From the NCBI RefSeq assembly GCF_905147045.1, contig NC_065907.1:2232001-2296000 (forward strand): a DNA stretch of 64,000 bases. Direction: 5' to 3'. The translations under genes were made by a program, and so were the position numbers. Under the pieces are notes generated by a model. It worked only from the letters and a program-made list of their open reading frames with translations, had not been told where the DNA came from and searched no databases. Of this stretch, positions 47,397 to 59,595 are shown one piece after another (position 1 is the stretch's first letter; each line of letters starts with the position of its first letter). This DNA comes from Nymphalis io (taxonomy: Eukaryota > Arthropoda > Insecta > Lepidoptera > Nymphalidae).

Positions 47397-47598
47397 TTGG
47401 AGCAGACGAGTCCTAGAGTGGAGACCGCGAATCGGCAAGCGCAGCGTAGGGCGCCCTCCAGCCAGGTGGACCGACGACCTTAAGAAGGTGGCGGGCACCA
47501 ACTGGATGCGGAAGGCGGAGGACAGGGAGCTTTGGCGCACCTTGGGAGAGGCCTATGTTCAGCAGTGGACAACGATTGGCTGTTGATTGATTGATTTG
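47397..47598 (+). mobile_element. second, more 5'-truncated RTE copy
   Basis: It is colinear without gaps with 17584-17781, with two base differences (both near 17704). It encodes only WSRRVLEWRP to QQWTTIGC and ends in the same ttgattgattgatt tail. The 5' junction lies in AT-rich DNA. Confidence 0.85.
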
Positions 47599-47707
47599 AT
47601 ATTATAATAAATAAAAAGAGATTTTTATATTTTAAGAATAGGTACTAAGAAACCCGTGACACCACACTCCTACAGGTTATGAATGATATAATTAAATTAT
47701 ATATTAA

Positions 47708-47990
47708 CAGCTTGTGAATGTCCAACTGCTAGGCTAAGGGCTGGGCTTTGGAAATATTGGAGCTTATTCCACCACGCTGCTCCGATGCATGTTGGCGGAA
47801 TACACGTGTGGTAGAATTTCAGTGAAATTAGACACATTCAGGTTTCCCCGCAATGTTTTCCTTCACCGTCAACAAGGTATAAATTATAAGTACAAATTAA
47901 GCACATGAAAATTCAGTGGTGGTTGCCCGGGTTTGAACCCACGATCATCGGTTAAGATTCACGCCTTCTAAAAACAAGGCCCTCTCGGCT
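47708..47990 (-). mobile_element. SINE family C, full copy
   Basis: cagcttgtgaatgtccaact to gccctctcggct. About 100 bp downstream of the second RTE copy. Confidence 0.8.
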
Positions 47991-48553
47991 GCAATAAAAA
48001 TAAAACAATAAATTAAAGAATGCTGCAATTAAAAAAAGAAAACAAAAATGATCACTTTATAATATTAGCTTAAAAAGGAAAAACAATTTTAATGACATCT
48101 TAAAAACAAATAAATTTATAACCTAAAATATTAAGGTCAGTATTCTATTTTTTTTAAATCTTTTAATACAGTGAGTAAATAAAATACGTTATTTTTCTAT
48201 ATTAACTAAAATCAAAAGTAAATGACGAATTGTCGCTCTTATTTCTTGAGGTTTTATTAAAGAATATTCGTGATACCTTATTTGCTCAAACGTTGGTACT
48301 ACTGCGTACTAGACATTTAATGACAGTGCGCATGCGCGAAATGAGGCTTCGACTCGCGCATGTTCTTCCGTTCTTGATCCTTTGTCATTTACTTACAATT
48401 TTATTGGTATTATTAGAAGAGCTTGAGGTTTTTTGGTGAAGTGAGAATACTCAATAATGATTTTGTGATAATTCTCATAGCACATCTTGTGCATCGTGCA
48501 TTAAATATCTTCGAATGAAGAAGGTACATAATATTTCTTAAAACTCACAAAAA

Positions 48554-51500
48554 TCAGTTTGTCCATCTATTGTTTTGAATGTACTGTATAATACTAACGA
48601 GATATGTAGTCACAAATGCGATCGTCTGTAAAATAATCATTTAAGTAACTTTGTATTCTTAAGCAAACACACACACATACAAAAACTAGCAACCGCACAC
48701 GCACATTTATGGATTCACACATTTTTTAGTTTATCATATCTAAATTACATTTGTAATAATATTATGAATAATTGATTGTGTTACATAAAATATTATTTGT
48801 ATCACCATGCTGATAGTAGTAGCTTTAATTACAGTTATTACAAATCATGTCAGAAGTAACTGCATCATGAGAAAATCTGAATATCTTTCACATGTGTCAT
48901 CACCAATCCGCATTGGAGCAGTGTGGTGGAATAAGCTCCAAACCTTTAGGAAAAATTATATCTATACATGTAATATATTTAAATAATAATATATAATTAA
49001 ACAAATACCTTTGACAGAAGTGATCGTTGAACTGTATACAATTGCAAAGGCGATATAGTTGGTTTATTTAAAATCAGCTGTTTGTACATCAAGTCTAGTT
49101 CCAACCTGATCGGTCTCCCCACAGGAGTCATTCCGTAAATTAAACGTGTTAGCCCAATCCGTATCTCAACAACCTCAAAAAAACATACAGCAATAAAAAT
49201 ATTTTCACACATGCTTTGACATTCTTGTGTATATTTTATTTATTATGAACTTTCTAAGCTAAAAAATATTTAATTCTATATACATATATATTTTTTTCTA
49301 AAATGTAGAATGTAGGCTACATTAAGGGTCTTCGCTATTTAACATTCCAGTGAATTATTAAACTCCAGAGTTTACCGAGGCACAGGAGAGGAGGTTTAAT
49401 CTCTCTTCGGTTATATCAGAATAACGTACCACCAGATACAAGAGAAAAAGACAAGAGATTGCCACGATGCAATTTCCTGTACAGTTCCAAGATTTTAGAT
49501 TATTCGCCATAGGAAAATTTATACGAGAGCAAAAAATTACCACGAAACTGATGGAATCTCAGATTTCAACTGATTCAAATGAAAGGCTAGAGAATCGTTA
49601 CAAATATCGTCACTCGGTGGTAAGGCTTTGTGCAAGCCCATCTGGGGGGATACCAGCCTCTCATCAGATATTCCACCGCTAAACAGCAATACATAGTGTT
49701 GTTGCGTTTCGGTTTGAAGAGTGAGCCAATGTAATTACACTGTAGACACAAAGGACAAAAAACTTCTTTTCCTACGTTGGTGGCTTATTGGTGATATAAG
49801 GAATGGTTAATATATTTTTTAACATCGCCAATGTCTATGGGCAGTGGTGACCACTTTACATCAGGTCGTCCATTTGCCCATCCGCCTACCAATGCCATAA
49901 AAAAGTATGCATAACAGAATTAGTGTGAAAGAAAATTCGCAGGGAGACTTATATTCCATTTACTTACCATATGCAACTTATAGTTTGATCAGGTATTTGT
50001 TTCTAAGATCTTACCTCCTCGTTTATTCGATGACATGGTTCAACAAAAAGCAGCGTCGTACTTGAATACAATATTAACCAGATCATTTGAAATAAAATTT
50101 TCAAAGCTCGATCATTTGTAGCTAAGAAAACAAACTTACATAAATAAATAAATATAAACTATTTTAAACTTATTTTAACAACGCTTTTATTTAAATAATG
50201 ATAAAGAGGGTAGTATTATAAACGAAATCGATTTTTAATAAATATTTTGACTTGTAAAGTTTTAAATTCCAATGCCGCAGTGCTATTCTGTAAGAACTCA
50301 AGAAAGTGACAACCGAACCGAATGTCGGATATCACTTTCGGAATGACCGATTTTCGCGATGTGATTCGAGTTAGCTCTTATAGAATAGCTCTACGTAAAA
50401 TTTACAGACAACAAATCAAAAGCTTCCACTTCTTCTCATGAAGAAAGTGTGAAACTAATTCCAACACGATGTTCCCGTTTAAATTGCTAAATTCCAATAA
50501 GAATTATGTATTCCCCATAACAATTTTTATTTAATTTTTAATATATATTATTATTATTATTGATAGAATGCAGAAAGTTTTTTTTTATTTAGTTCTGATC
50601 GTCAGTGACAGATCAAATAGTTGACATAATACGAATAAAACGTACCAAGAATAATGGCATCTATTAAGCTACAAAAGGACATGGTGAGGCACACAATAGT
50701 ATTACAAAATAACAGAAACATGGTGCCACCGCTATTCTCACTCACAGCTGAGACTAACTCACAAATCGTAATATAAGAGTTCGTTAGAACACGGACACCT
50801 TCTGATTTCGACCGGATAGTATTGGCTGTTATGGAATCTGTAATGAAAGAAAAAACACCTACCTAACTGAAACCATTTAACAAGTATACATTACTATTCA
50901 AATTTATTACCAGAATTCAGTCCGTCATTAAGTTGAAGTAATTTTTTACTGATTTTTCTCAGAACTTGCTGTATTTCTAATTGTATACAAGCAATTTCTA
51001 TACCTAACAGTAATGTTTTGTACATTTCAAAAAAGAAAAAAATGTTCATACAATCTATAAATACTGAAAAATGAAAAAAATTATTAAAAACATTTTTTTT
51101 CCAGAATTAACACACATTAATGTAAATTTCTACAAAAGCAAAACCATAGAACATTATTGGTAATTAAGGTAAAAAATTAAGTTGTATGTTCACACAGTAC
51201 AACAGTGAACACACAACGTGAACTTGCGTCGTCAAGCTCCATGCATCATACATCGATGATATATAAATCAGCGAATAGCACCTTAATAACTCGCGTGTTA
51301 AAAACAATTCCACCCTCGAACTATTCAAGGATAGTTGAACAGGCAGACTTGCACTACACTGCACTGTAAAAATCTGTGAAGTATATTTTTCTTACTATGT
51401 TAAAAATATATATGAGCTAAGTACACACAAATAATGATGATGTATTTCTACAGGCCCGCGGAGGACTAGAGCTGCTTCTAAATTTAACCGTTTTTATCTT

Positions 51501-53753
51501 GTTGCTTAAAGATCATTTAATATACCATAAAGGTGTCCTAGTCGCACTTTCTACTGATTATAATGTTAGCAATGACCTCAGATAATTCAGCTTCGTTATA
51601 TAAAAGATTAGTACAATCTGTATCCTATTCCAAACGAAGAATGAGTATATGGATGTCCCACTGCTGAGCTAAGGCTCTCTTTTTTGAGGAGAAATTTTTG
51701 GAGCTTGTTCCACCACGCTGCTCCAATGCGGGTTAGTAGAATAAAAATGTGGCAGAATTTCAGTAAAACTAGACACATGCAGGTTTCCTCACGATGTTTT
51801 CCTTCACCGTCAAGCACGAAATGAATTATAATCACAAATTAAGCACACAAAAATTCAGTGGTGCTCGGGTTTGAACCCACGATCATCGGTTAAGATTCAC
51901 GCGTTCTTACCACTGGTCGATATCGGCTTTTTTTTTGAATGAGTAGTGATCAACAATTCCTATATTATCATATTCCATGCAGTTTGCTATTCTCTGCTAT
52001 ATTATACTATACTATATATTCTACTTTAATTCTAGTTCTAAAGTTCCAATAATAACTTCACCAACATTCAAAACACCTCATTTTTGATTCAATTCATCGA
52101 TACTTTATTGTGTTATATTCTATGTATTTTATATAATGTATGGTTAGATTATTCAAGATCTCGAATAATTATATCGCGACAATTTAACGTCAAAGTTGTA
52201 TATTCGTGACTAAAATAGGCTAACATATTCTATGCACTTAAACAAAAAATAATAATAACATGAATGTTATACATTTTTTTTTATAGAATAGGAAGTCGGA
52301 CGAGCATTTGGGCCACCTGTTGGCAAATGGTCACAAACGCCCTTTGACATTGGCATTGTAAGAAATGTCAACCATCGCTTACATAGCCAATGCACTACCA
52401 ACCTCGGAAACTAAGATTTTATGTCCCTTGTGCCTGTAATTACACTGGCTCACTCACCCTTTAAACCGGAACACAACAATATTGTACACAAGTACTGCTG
52501 TTTTGCAGTAGAATATCTGATGAGTGGGTGGTACCTACATAGATGAGCTTTCACAAAGCCCTACCACCAGTACACACATACATACATAAATATAAAGACA
52601 GCTTCTTACCTATGTTATGGTCAAAAAGAAATATTTCGTTTATTAGAATATAAACGGCGTATGAGATTAAGTACACAGACATCATAATTGTTAGTTTTTG
52701 ATTTGATTTTGTTTCATTATCATTTATATTGTAACATATCTGAAATAAATATATTTCTGTTTTTATATAATTGAGCGTTTAACTTTTTATTAGATAAAAG
52801 ACCGTCAATAATGCTGTCTGTCGATATGATATTGTAAGGACTTGATCGCAGTTTTAATTATAAATATATAAAGCCAGATTAGGTCTGCCATCAAGTATTT
52901 CTAATGCGCAAATTCCTTACATTAATTAATTAATTAATTAATATCAGAAGAACCATTAATTATAGTTTTTGAAACAGATTTTTTATCACTGATATTTAAA
53001 AAATGGTAAATTATGAGTATTGAAACCATACTTACCTTTTTCAATATAACAAAGTAGGTAAAAGTTCTTTTCAAACGCCGAATTCCACCATAAGATGCCA
53101 TTCCAGCAAGTAATAGAGTGCATGTTGTAACTAAATAGTTTAATAATGGAAAAAGTGCTAGGTCTAATTGTTCCTGACGCAATATTGTTGCCAGATAAAG
53201 ACATGTCATCAAGGTACTTTCTATAAGTAAAGTAAAACAAAGGTAGAAGAAAAAAGTTAAACTGTCTGGAATATTAATAATCACCTACTAAAATAAGTAC
53301 CTAACCTCGTCTAATTAAAAGGGAAATCAGCAAATGGCTGACCAATGTTATCATGCTTTAGGGGGTACCAGATAAAATATTTTATTTACTGAAACAAAAA
53401 CATTTCTGTCTTCGAGAATTATCGGACCTTGGTATATACTCGTTTGTTGCAAGCTATACGCTACTAAAGCTTCTTTTTTCTTTTAATGTTTTGTTAAAAT
53501 GAATTTTATAATTTGCGTTTATGTTTTATATTGCTCTGATATAACTGACACTGTTTCTATTGATAAACATTTTGTACTTACGAACGACGAATGTGAGAAT
53601 GTAGCCATATACTGCAACACAGCGTGACACCGCTGCTTTGTATCCACCGTCTGTGTACTCAAATTTCAGAGGAGCAATACCTAATGCTCGAGATATATAA
53701 AATAAAATCGCCATAGTCCCTCGTACTATGTAGTTATCCATACTTCGCGTCAT
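48554..53753 (-). CDS. gustatory receptor A (8 exons, 391 aa)
   Basis: Exons in transcript order: 53753-53582, 53220-53036, 52739-52610, 51063-50911, 50837-50646, 50121-50015, 49173-49009, 48625-48554. All are GT-AG with phases 1,0,1,1,1,0,0; total 1176 nt including TGA. The protein is a multi-pass membrane protein of insect chemoreceptor (7tm_7) type. It starts MTRSMDNYIVRG and then LFYISRALGIAPLKF, the usual receptor N-terminus. Later it has SYGGIRRLKR, SSTTLLFVEPCHR, and the C-terminal signature TIAFVTTYLVSIIQY in its own last exon after a phase-0 intron, as is typical of the family. A second ATG four codons on is an alternative start. It is divergently paired with receptor B. Ligand unknown; these receptors are ligand-gated channels in taste neurons. 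SINE copies B, B and C lie in its introns. Confidence 0.9.
48896..48958 (+). mobile_element. SINE family C fragment
   Basis: ccgcattggagcagtgtggt then ggaataagctccaaacctt. In the last intron of receptor A. Confidence 0.55.
49613..49904 (+). mobile_element. retroposon family B, diverged full-length
   Basis: From cggtggtaaggctttgtgca to ccgcctaccaatgccataaa. In intron 6 of receptor A, antisense to the gene. Confidence 0.75.
51641..51928 (-). mobile_element. SINE family C, full copy
   Basis: In intron 3 of receptor A, same strand as the gene. The box B region ggtttgaacccacgatcat is intact. Confidence 0.8.
52273..52571 (-). mobile_element. retroposon family B, full copy
   Basis: Poly-T at the low end, ccctaccaccag at the high end. 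In intron 3 of receptor A, with its end only about 40 bp from the exon 3 donor side. Confidence 0.8.
52920..52943. repeat. (ATTA)n microsatellite
   Basis: Six attaat-type tetranucleotide units in intron 2 of receptor A. Confidence 0.8.
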
Positions 53754-53890
53754 TATTCTTATATGTTTTTATGCATAGCTGCAAGTTGATGAATATTTAG
53801 TAACAAGAATTATTTACTTACATGATGGTATGAGTCAGTTTTTGCTTCTCCCTCATCAGCTATTTTAACGTCTAATATTCCTTTCTTTGA

Positions 53891-54250
53891 CTACCTTCTT
53901 GGTCTAGTGGCTAGATATAAGGCCGCTGACCCGGAGGTCCTGCTTTCAATTCCCAGGTCGCGCCAATAAAAAGTTATTGGATTTTTGTGTCAGAAAATTC
54001 TCAGTAGTAGCCCGGAGTTTGGAAGTTGGAAGTGTGTACACTCCAGTGCCGTGAAAGCACGTAAGGCCGTTGGTTATGCACCTGAACTCTTTCCGGTTGT
54101 ATCGGATTGCCGTCCCATCGGATTATGAGAGCTAGGGAATAGGGAGTGCAACTGTGTTTGCGCACACACTTGTATACTATAATATGTCCTGCCCAGTTGG
54201 CTAATCTCTCTTAAGATTGGCCGCCTTGGCCAAAATCGGTCTGGAGGACC
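53891..54250 (+). mobile_element. SINE family A, near-complete
   Basis: The head ttggtctagtggctagata with box B tttcaattccc is present. The central hairpin is reduced, and the tail ends ggtctggaggac. It lies between the two divergent receptor genes. Confidence 0.75.
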
Positions 54251-56579
54251 TTATCTCCTTAATATTTCTTAGATTTTTCTTTATTGTAATAAAAGGACTG
54301 AATCGGCCAATGTCACTACAAACTAACAACTGAACCAAGTGGAAATTACTTCCAAAAAAACTTAATTAACTTTCTAGAGAAACTAGGTTAGCAATTAATT
54401 TTCTAATAGACTAATCTTGTTCGGGTAAAAATCCTTTGATTTCCATCGTGCGAGTTTTTTAATTGAAGTAAGGACTATCTAATTAGGAATATCCTTATCG
54501 AAAGACTTTCTATGTTACCGCAACAGCTGTGGATGCAAAATGGAAATAACAAAACTATTAACCATTGAAAACCGAATCATAATCAAAAAATTCAGATGTA
54601 CCGATAACAACTAGGATTCCATGATTTCTGATGTCAAAGTATAAACTTTTAATATAAAAAAAAAGAGTACACTTACCGGACCACGGATAGACTTGCAAAT
54701 GACGATTTCCACAAACCGTGGTAAAAGGTAATTGATTTTAAGATCATTATAATAATTATGTCAAATAAAATGCACAGTATAAAATCCCTAATGGACTTTC
54801 GTTTTATCAAGGATTTTATCTAAATAATAACTAGTCATATAAATGCTAAAAAGCTAGTTTTAGAACAATTCACTTCAATAATTACAGTTAGAAACGGATA
54901 CTAAGTAATATTAAAAGTACATTTTTATTCGAGAGATAGAAATTGTTAGATAAGCAATTTGAAGTGGACATAACTTGCAGGTTGTAAAATGTGTGACATT
55001 GCAATCTCAGTAGGATTTGTAAAACTCGGAGGCAGTTTTTAGGTATTTGTTTAACCATTACATTACAGCAGATCATTACTCATATCGGGTTAAAATAATA
55101 TTATAATACGTTGTTTTTTTACTTAATATTTACATTGCAATTCATAAGCCATATCGATCCTACTTTTTAACGATGCGTGGCGTTTAGTTAAACTCCTCTC
55201 ATTCTGTCATTATAAATTTAGCATTGGAAAGAAAAAGACAAATAAATAAATATTAATATAATCATATGATGATATATCACTATTAAAAGTAGAAGAAATT
55301 CTATTACATCTCCAATATATTGGTAATGAAATTCAACTTACCTTTATACTTCGAAATATTTCTATCCTAAAATAAAAATGACAGCTACGAGGAACAATTC
55401 GACTTAACCACGGACAATTCATGAATGTTTTGTGATTCCTGCGGTGGTTTTGTTTGAATAATCCTTATTTCAATACTTGTATTGGAACCAAGCGTGTCTT
55501 GTCTGCGATATTAGTTTGAACAGTGAGTCCTTTGGTAAGTATTAATTAAGTAATATAGTCGAACGTAATCGATTAAACGCTGCTTCGAATATTTCTCTAA
55601 TCGATTTTTTGAAGTAACTTATTATTTTTTTCTCATGTATATATATATTGACAGCCGTATGTGACGATGGCAAGAATGCCAGCATCATTTTCCTATTGAA
55701 TCGGAATTCCGATTCTCTGGGCGTAAAAATTAATCACATTGATATGAAGCCTGTATAAATTGTTAAAGATGTTTATTTCCATAAAGAGATTATTACGACA
55801 GAAATAAAGAAATAGCGGCCTTTCTGTGGCTATTGATTTGATATTCGAAGAAAGATATCGTTCATCATATATTATTCTATTCTAACCCGTAACGAAACAG
55901 TAGTGGAATAGCTTATGTTATCAATCATTCCACTTAAACCTTCGATAAAATCACAAATACATTATGTACTGTACAATTACTTACGTTATTATTAATGAAG
56001 CTCCAACAAATCGTTAATCTATTATATTATAGTATCCTTCGTATGCAGTACTATCATTTTAATGTAAGATTGCCAGTGTATGAATGAATGCCAGTGTATA
56101 ATATTAACAACGTGGTACTCAAATATTATTATTTTTAATTTGGTCAAAAATAACAGACTATTGTATAGACTTGAAGACTACAATTAGATGGATATAAGAG
56201 CGTTTCGGTAAGATTATACCTTGAAACATGTAACATGGAATGCGACACTCATTATAACATAGCAATCTATTTTTATAAACTACCCGACCCGCCTTCACAT
56301 AACTACGGGTCCATATAAAACGTTCACATTTCAAGGACAAGCGTACAAAAAAAGTTTGAAAGCGTTTTGGATCAGATACCTTACCGGATGTACGCAGGAC
56401 AATTTACCAACGTTTTATCACATTCGGATGAACGTTTTAGAAACGCATAGAGGACAAACATAAAAACATATTTATTTATAAAGAAGAGAGGAGATTTATT
56501 GAACAAAAATAATCGACAATTTACAATTTGAAATTATACAAACTTAAATTTTTCGACTGACTAAAGTTATGTTAAAGAT

Positions 56580-59555
56580 ATGGAGCAAGACAAATGCACA
56601 CTTCGAGGGCCGTTAGCGATTGTATTTCGTATCTCTCGCGTATTCGGCATTGCTCCACTGAACTTCGAATACAAACACGGTGGATACATAGCAACATTAT
56701 CTCGTCCTGTTGCTGTTTATAGTTACGTACTCACATTCATTCTACGTAAGTAATCCCAATATGAATATATAATGGCTTCCCATATATAGGCATTCCCAAG
56801 GTGGACGAGCATATGGGCCAGCTTATGGTAAGTGGTCACCAACGCCCATAGACATTGGCATTGTAAGAAATGTTTACCACCGCTTACATCACTAATACGC
56901 CACCAACCAATTGGGAACTAAAATGTTATATCCCTTGTACCTGTAATTACACTGGCTCACTCACCCTTCAAATAGAAACATAACAATACAAAGAACTGTT
57001 GTTTTGCGGCGGTAGAATACCTGATGAGTGGGTGGTACCTACCCAGACGAGCTTGCACAAAGCTGTACCACTAGTAACGGTGGTTCTAACAATACGTTTA
57101 AGTCTATGTCAATCTTGCTGATAAAACGCGCCTCGGGGTAAGATCGAATCGTATACCGTGTCGGAAAACGGCATGACGCGTTTTTTGCCGCCTCCTCCTT
57201 CGACATTGCAGGGCGCACATACTATTTAAATAATAAGAACATTTTTATTTTTTTAACAAAACCAGGTTCTTTATTATTTTATATTTCATATTTATTTATT
57301 GATTTTCTTTAAAAAACATTTATCAATAACTATCAATTTCTATATTTCACCTGACAGATGTCCTAATAATAAATTCGTTATCTTTATTTATTTATTTATT
57401 CTTAGGAAAACAAACAGTTACAAAATATTACCAACTTAACAAAAAATTACAAACCAATTAATTATTTTAGTTGTTACCGTTTCTTAATAAAATTAATAAT
57501 ACAAACAATAATTATAATTAAAATGATAGATTAATTAAAATTTTAAGGAATTTTACTTTGTACCGGTATTTTTTTACCGAAATGTGCTTAATAACGTTTA
57601 TTTCTTATAGATATATCAATGGCTATATGTGTTTATCTACAGATATTGTACTCACAGTCCAAATTAATGGTAGTAATTTTTCCATTATTAAGTTATACCA
57701 TTTTGTTGGGTACTCTAATAATTAATGGTATGAGATCCTACGGTGGATTGCGATGTATGAAAAGGACATTTATATACATTGCTTTGTTACGAAAGGTAAG
57801 AATAATCTTTTCATTTGTTTAATTTATTCATATCGTGCTAAGCGGTTAAGGAAATCATTGCGACGAAACCTGAATGAGATTTTTCTCATGTGAATTCAAC
57901 ATAACCAATTGGCGGGCAGGTTGGCGTGGTTGGTAGAAACTTGCCTTTAACGCCGAAAGCTGTGGGTTCGAATCCCACTCAGTACAGACATTTGTGTGCA
58001 TGAACATGTCTGTTTGTCCGGAGTCCATGAGTAATTATCTATATTTGTATTTACTAAAGAAAAGCCTGGTTTCCATAATACAAGCTCTGCTTAGCTTGGG
58101 ATCAGATGGCCGTGTGTGAATAATGTCCCAGGATATTATTATTAATAATAATATGCATTGGGGCAGTTTACTTTAATGAGCTCTAAGTCTTAAGGAAAGA
58201 TCTTATCCCTGTCGGTCATATAAAGGTTGTTACGTTTTTGAAGCGTATTGTTAGCGTTCCTTACAAAGGTAGAACCAAAACTTTACATAGACCTAGATAA
58301 ACAATACTATATATAGACTTAGATATATAGATAATATATATCTAGGTCTGCTGTCAGATGATTCCTGGAATAAAAACATACAGACACATCAAACCACTAA
58401 ATTCAAATAAAACAATACAAAGATACATAAAAGGCAACACGTTATGTGGCGATTTGTCATGTAATAAATTATAATGAACGTAAGCAATCATATTTTCCTG
58501 TGCGCATGCGCTAACATCTTCCCACATTAAATCTCGAAAATTGTAAGGGAAAATATCTTTACATATTATAAAACAGTCACTCCTCCTCATCTGTCGTCGT
58601 TGTTAAAGATGTCGGAAATAAATCATGATTCCGGCAGCTTTTTTCAAACCGGAACACAACAATGTTAAAGTACTGCTGTTTTGCGGTAGAATATCTGATG
58701 AGTGGGTGGTACCTACCCAGACGAGCTTGCACAAAGCTCTACCACTAGTAACGGTGATAAAAGCCCTACCAACAGGACGAGTAGCTAGTAATTAATAATG
58801 ATTATATTAATTCCAGATAAATTACGACATAAACGGAAGTGACGCAAGTACAAACCGAAAACTATCAGTAATACTACCGTACATAATGTCACTGGCGACT
58901 TGCATAGTTACAAACGCATTACTAACATTTAATTTAAAAGAAAGTAAATATAATTGTTACTATTCTCGGTTTCAATGCTTTAATTTGATTTAAAACGTTT
59001 CAAATAAATGCTTATTTCAAGTAATATATTATATGGGTGACATTTAATTCCATAACTATAGAGAAATAGAGAAATATTTGTACTGAAGTGAATACATTCT
59101 ATTGAAGTGCAAAGTAAATTTCAGGGTTGAAACGAGGGTTTTGATACAATATCAGAATGAATTATCATTAACAGAAATGACTTGGCAGTTGGCAGTTGAA
59201 GAATTTCATTATTAAAAGTTTTCATAAGTCCTTCATAAGTCAACTCGTGCCGGCTCTCGATGTCACCGCCTAACTGTGACATCAATTCCATCGCGCACAA
59301 AGAAATTTGCCAACTCCTTTCTTTGTCGCACTTCCAAAAAATGGAATTCATTACCAGCTCGCGTGTTACCCTTCTATTACAAACCGGGTTCCTTCAGACG
59401 AGGCGTGAAGAGGCATCTTACGGCCCAACAAGGCGGGGCTAGCGCAGAACATTCTTCCCGGCTGTACGGCAGTCGTCGCGTTTGGACTCTACTACCACTT
59501 ACTATCAGGTGGAATAGAGTCATTAGCCCTCCTGGAAAATATAAATATATATATA

Positions 59556-59595
<40 letters not shown>

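Noticed and set aside
51164..51364. 66-codon - strand frame between receptor A exons 3 and 4
   Set aside because: Exon 3 was found at 52610-52739 and joins exon 4 in phase. This frame adds nothing recognisable.
57918..57985. tRNA gene candidate (ggttggcgtggttgg ... gtgggttcgaatcccac)
   Set aside because: It continues into the family D body shared with 3.6, 30.9, 39.2 and 40.5 kb.
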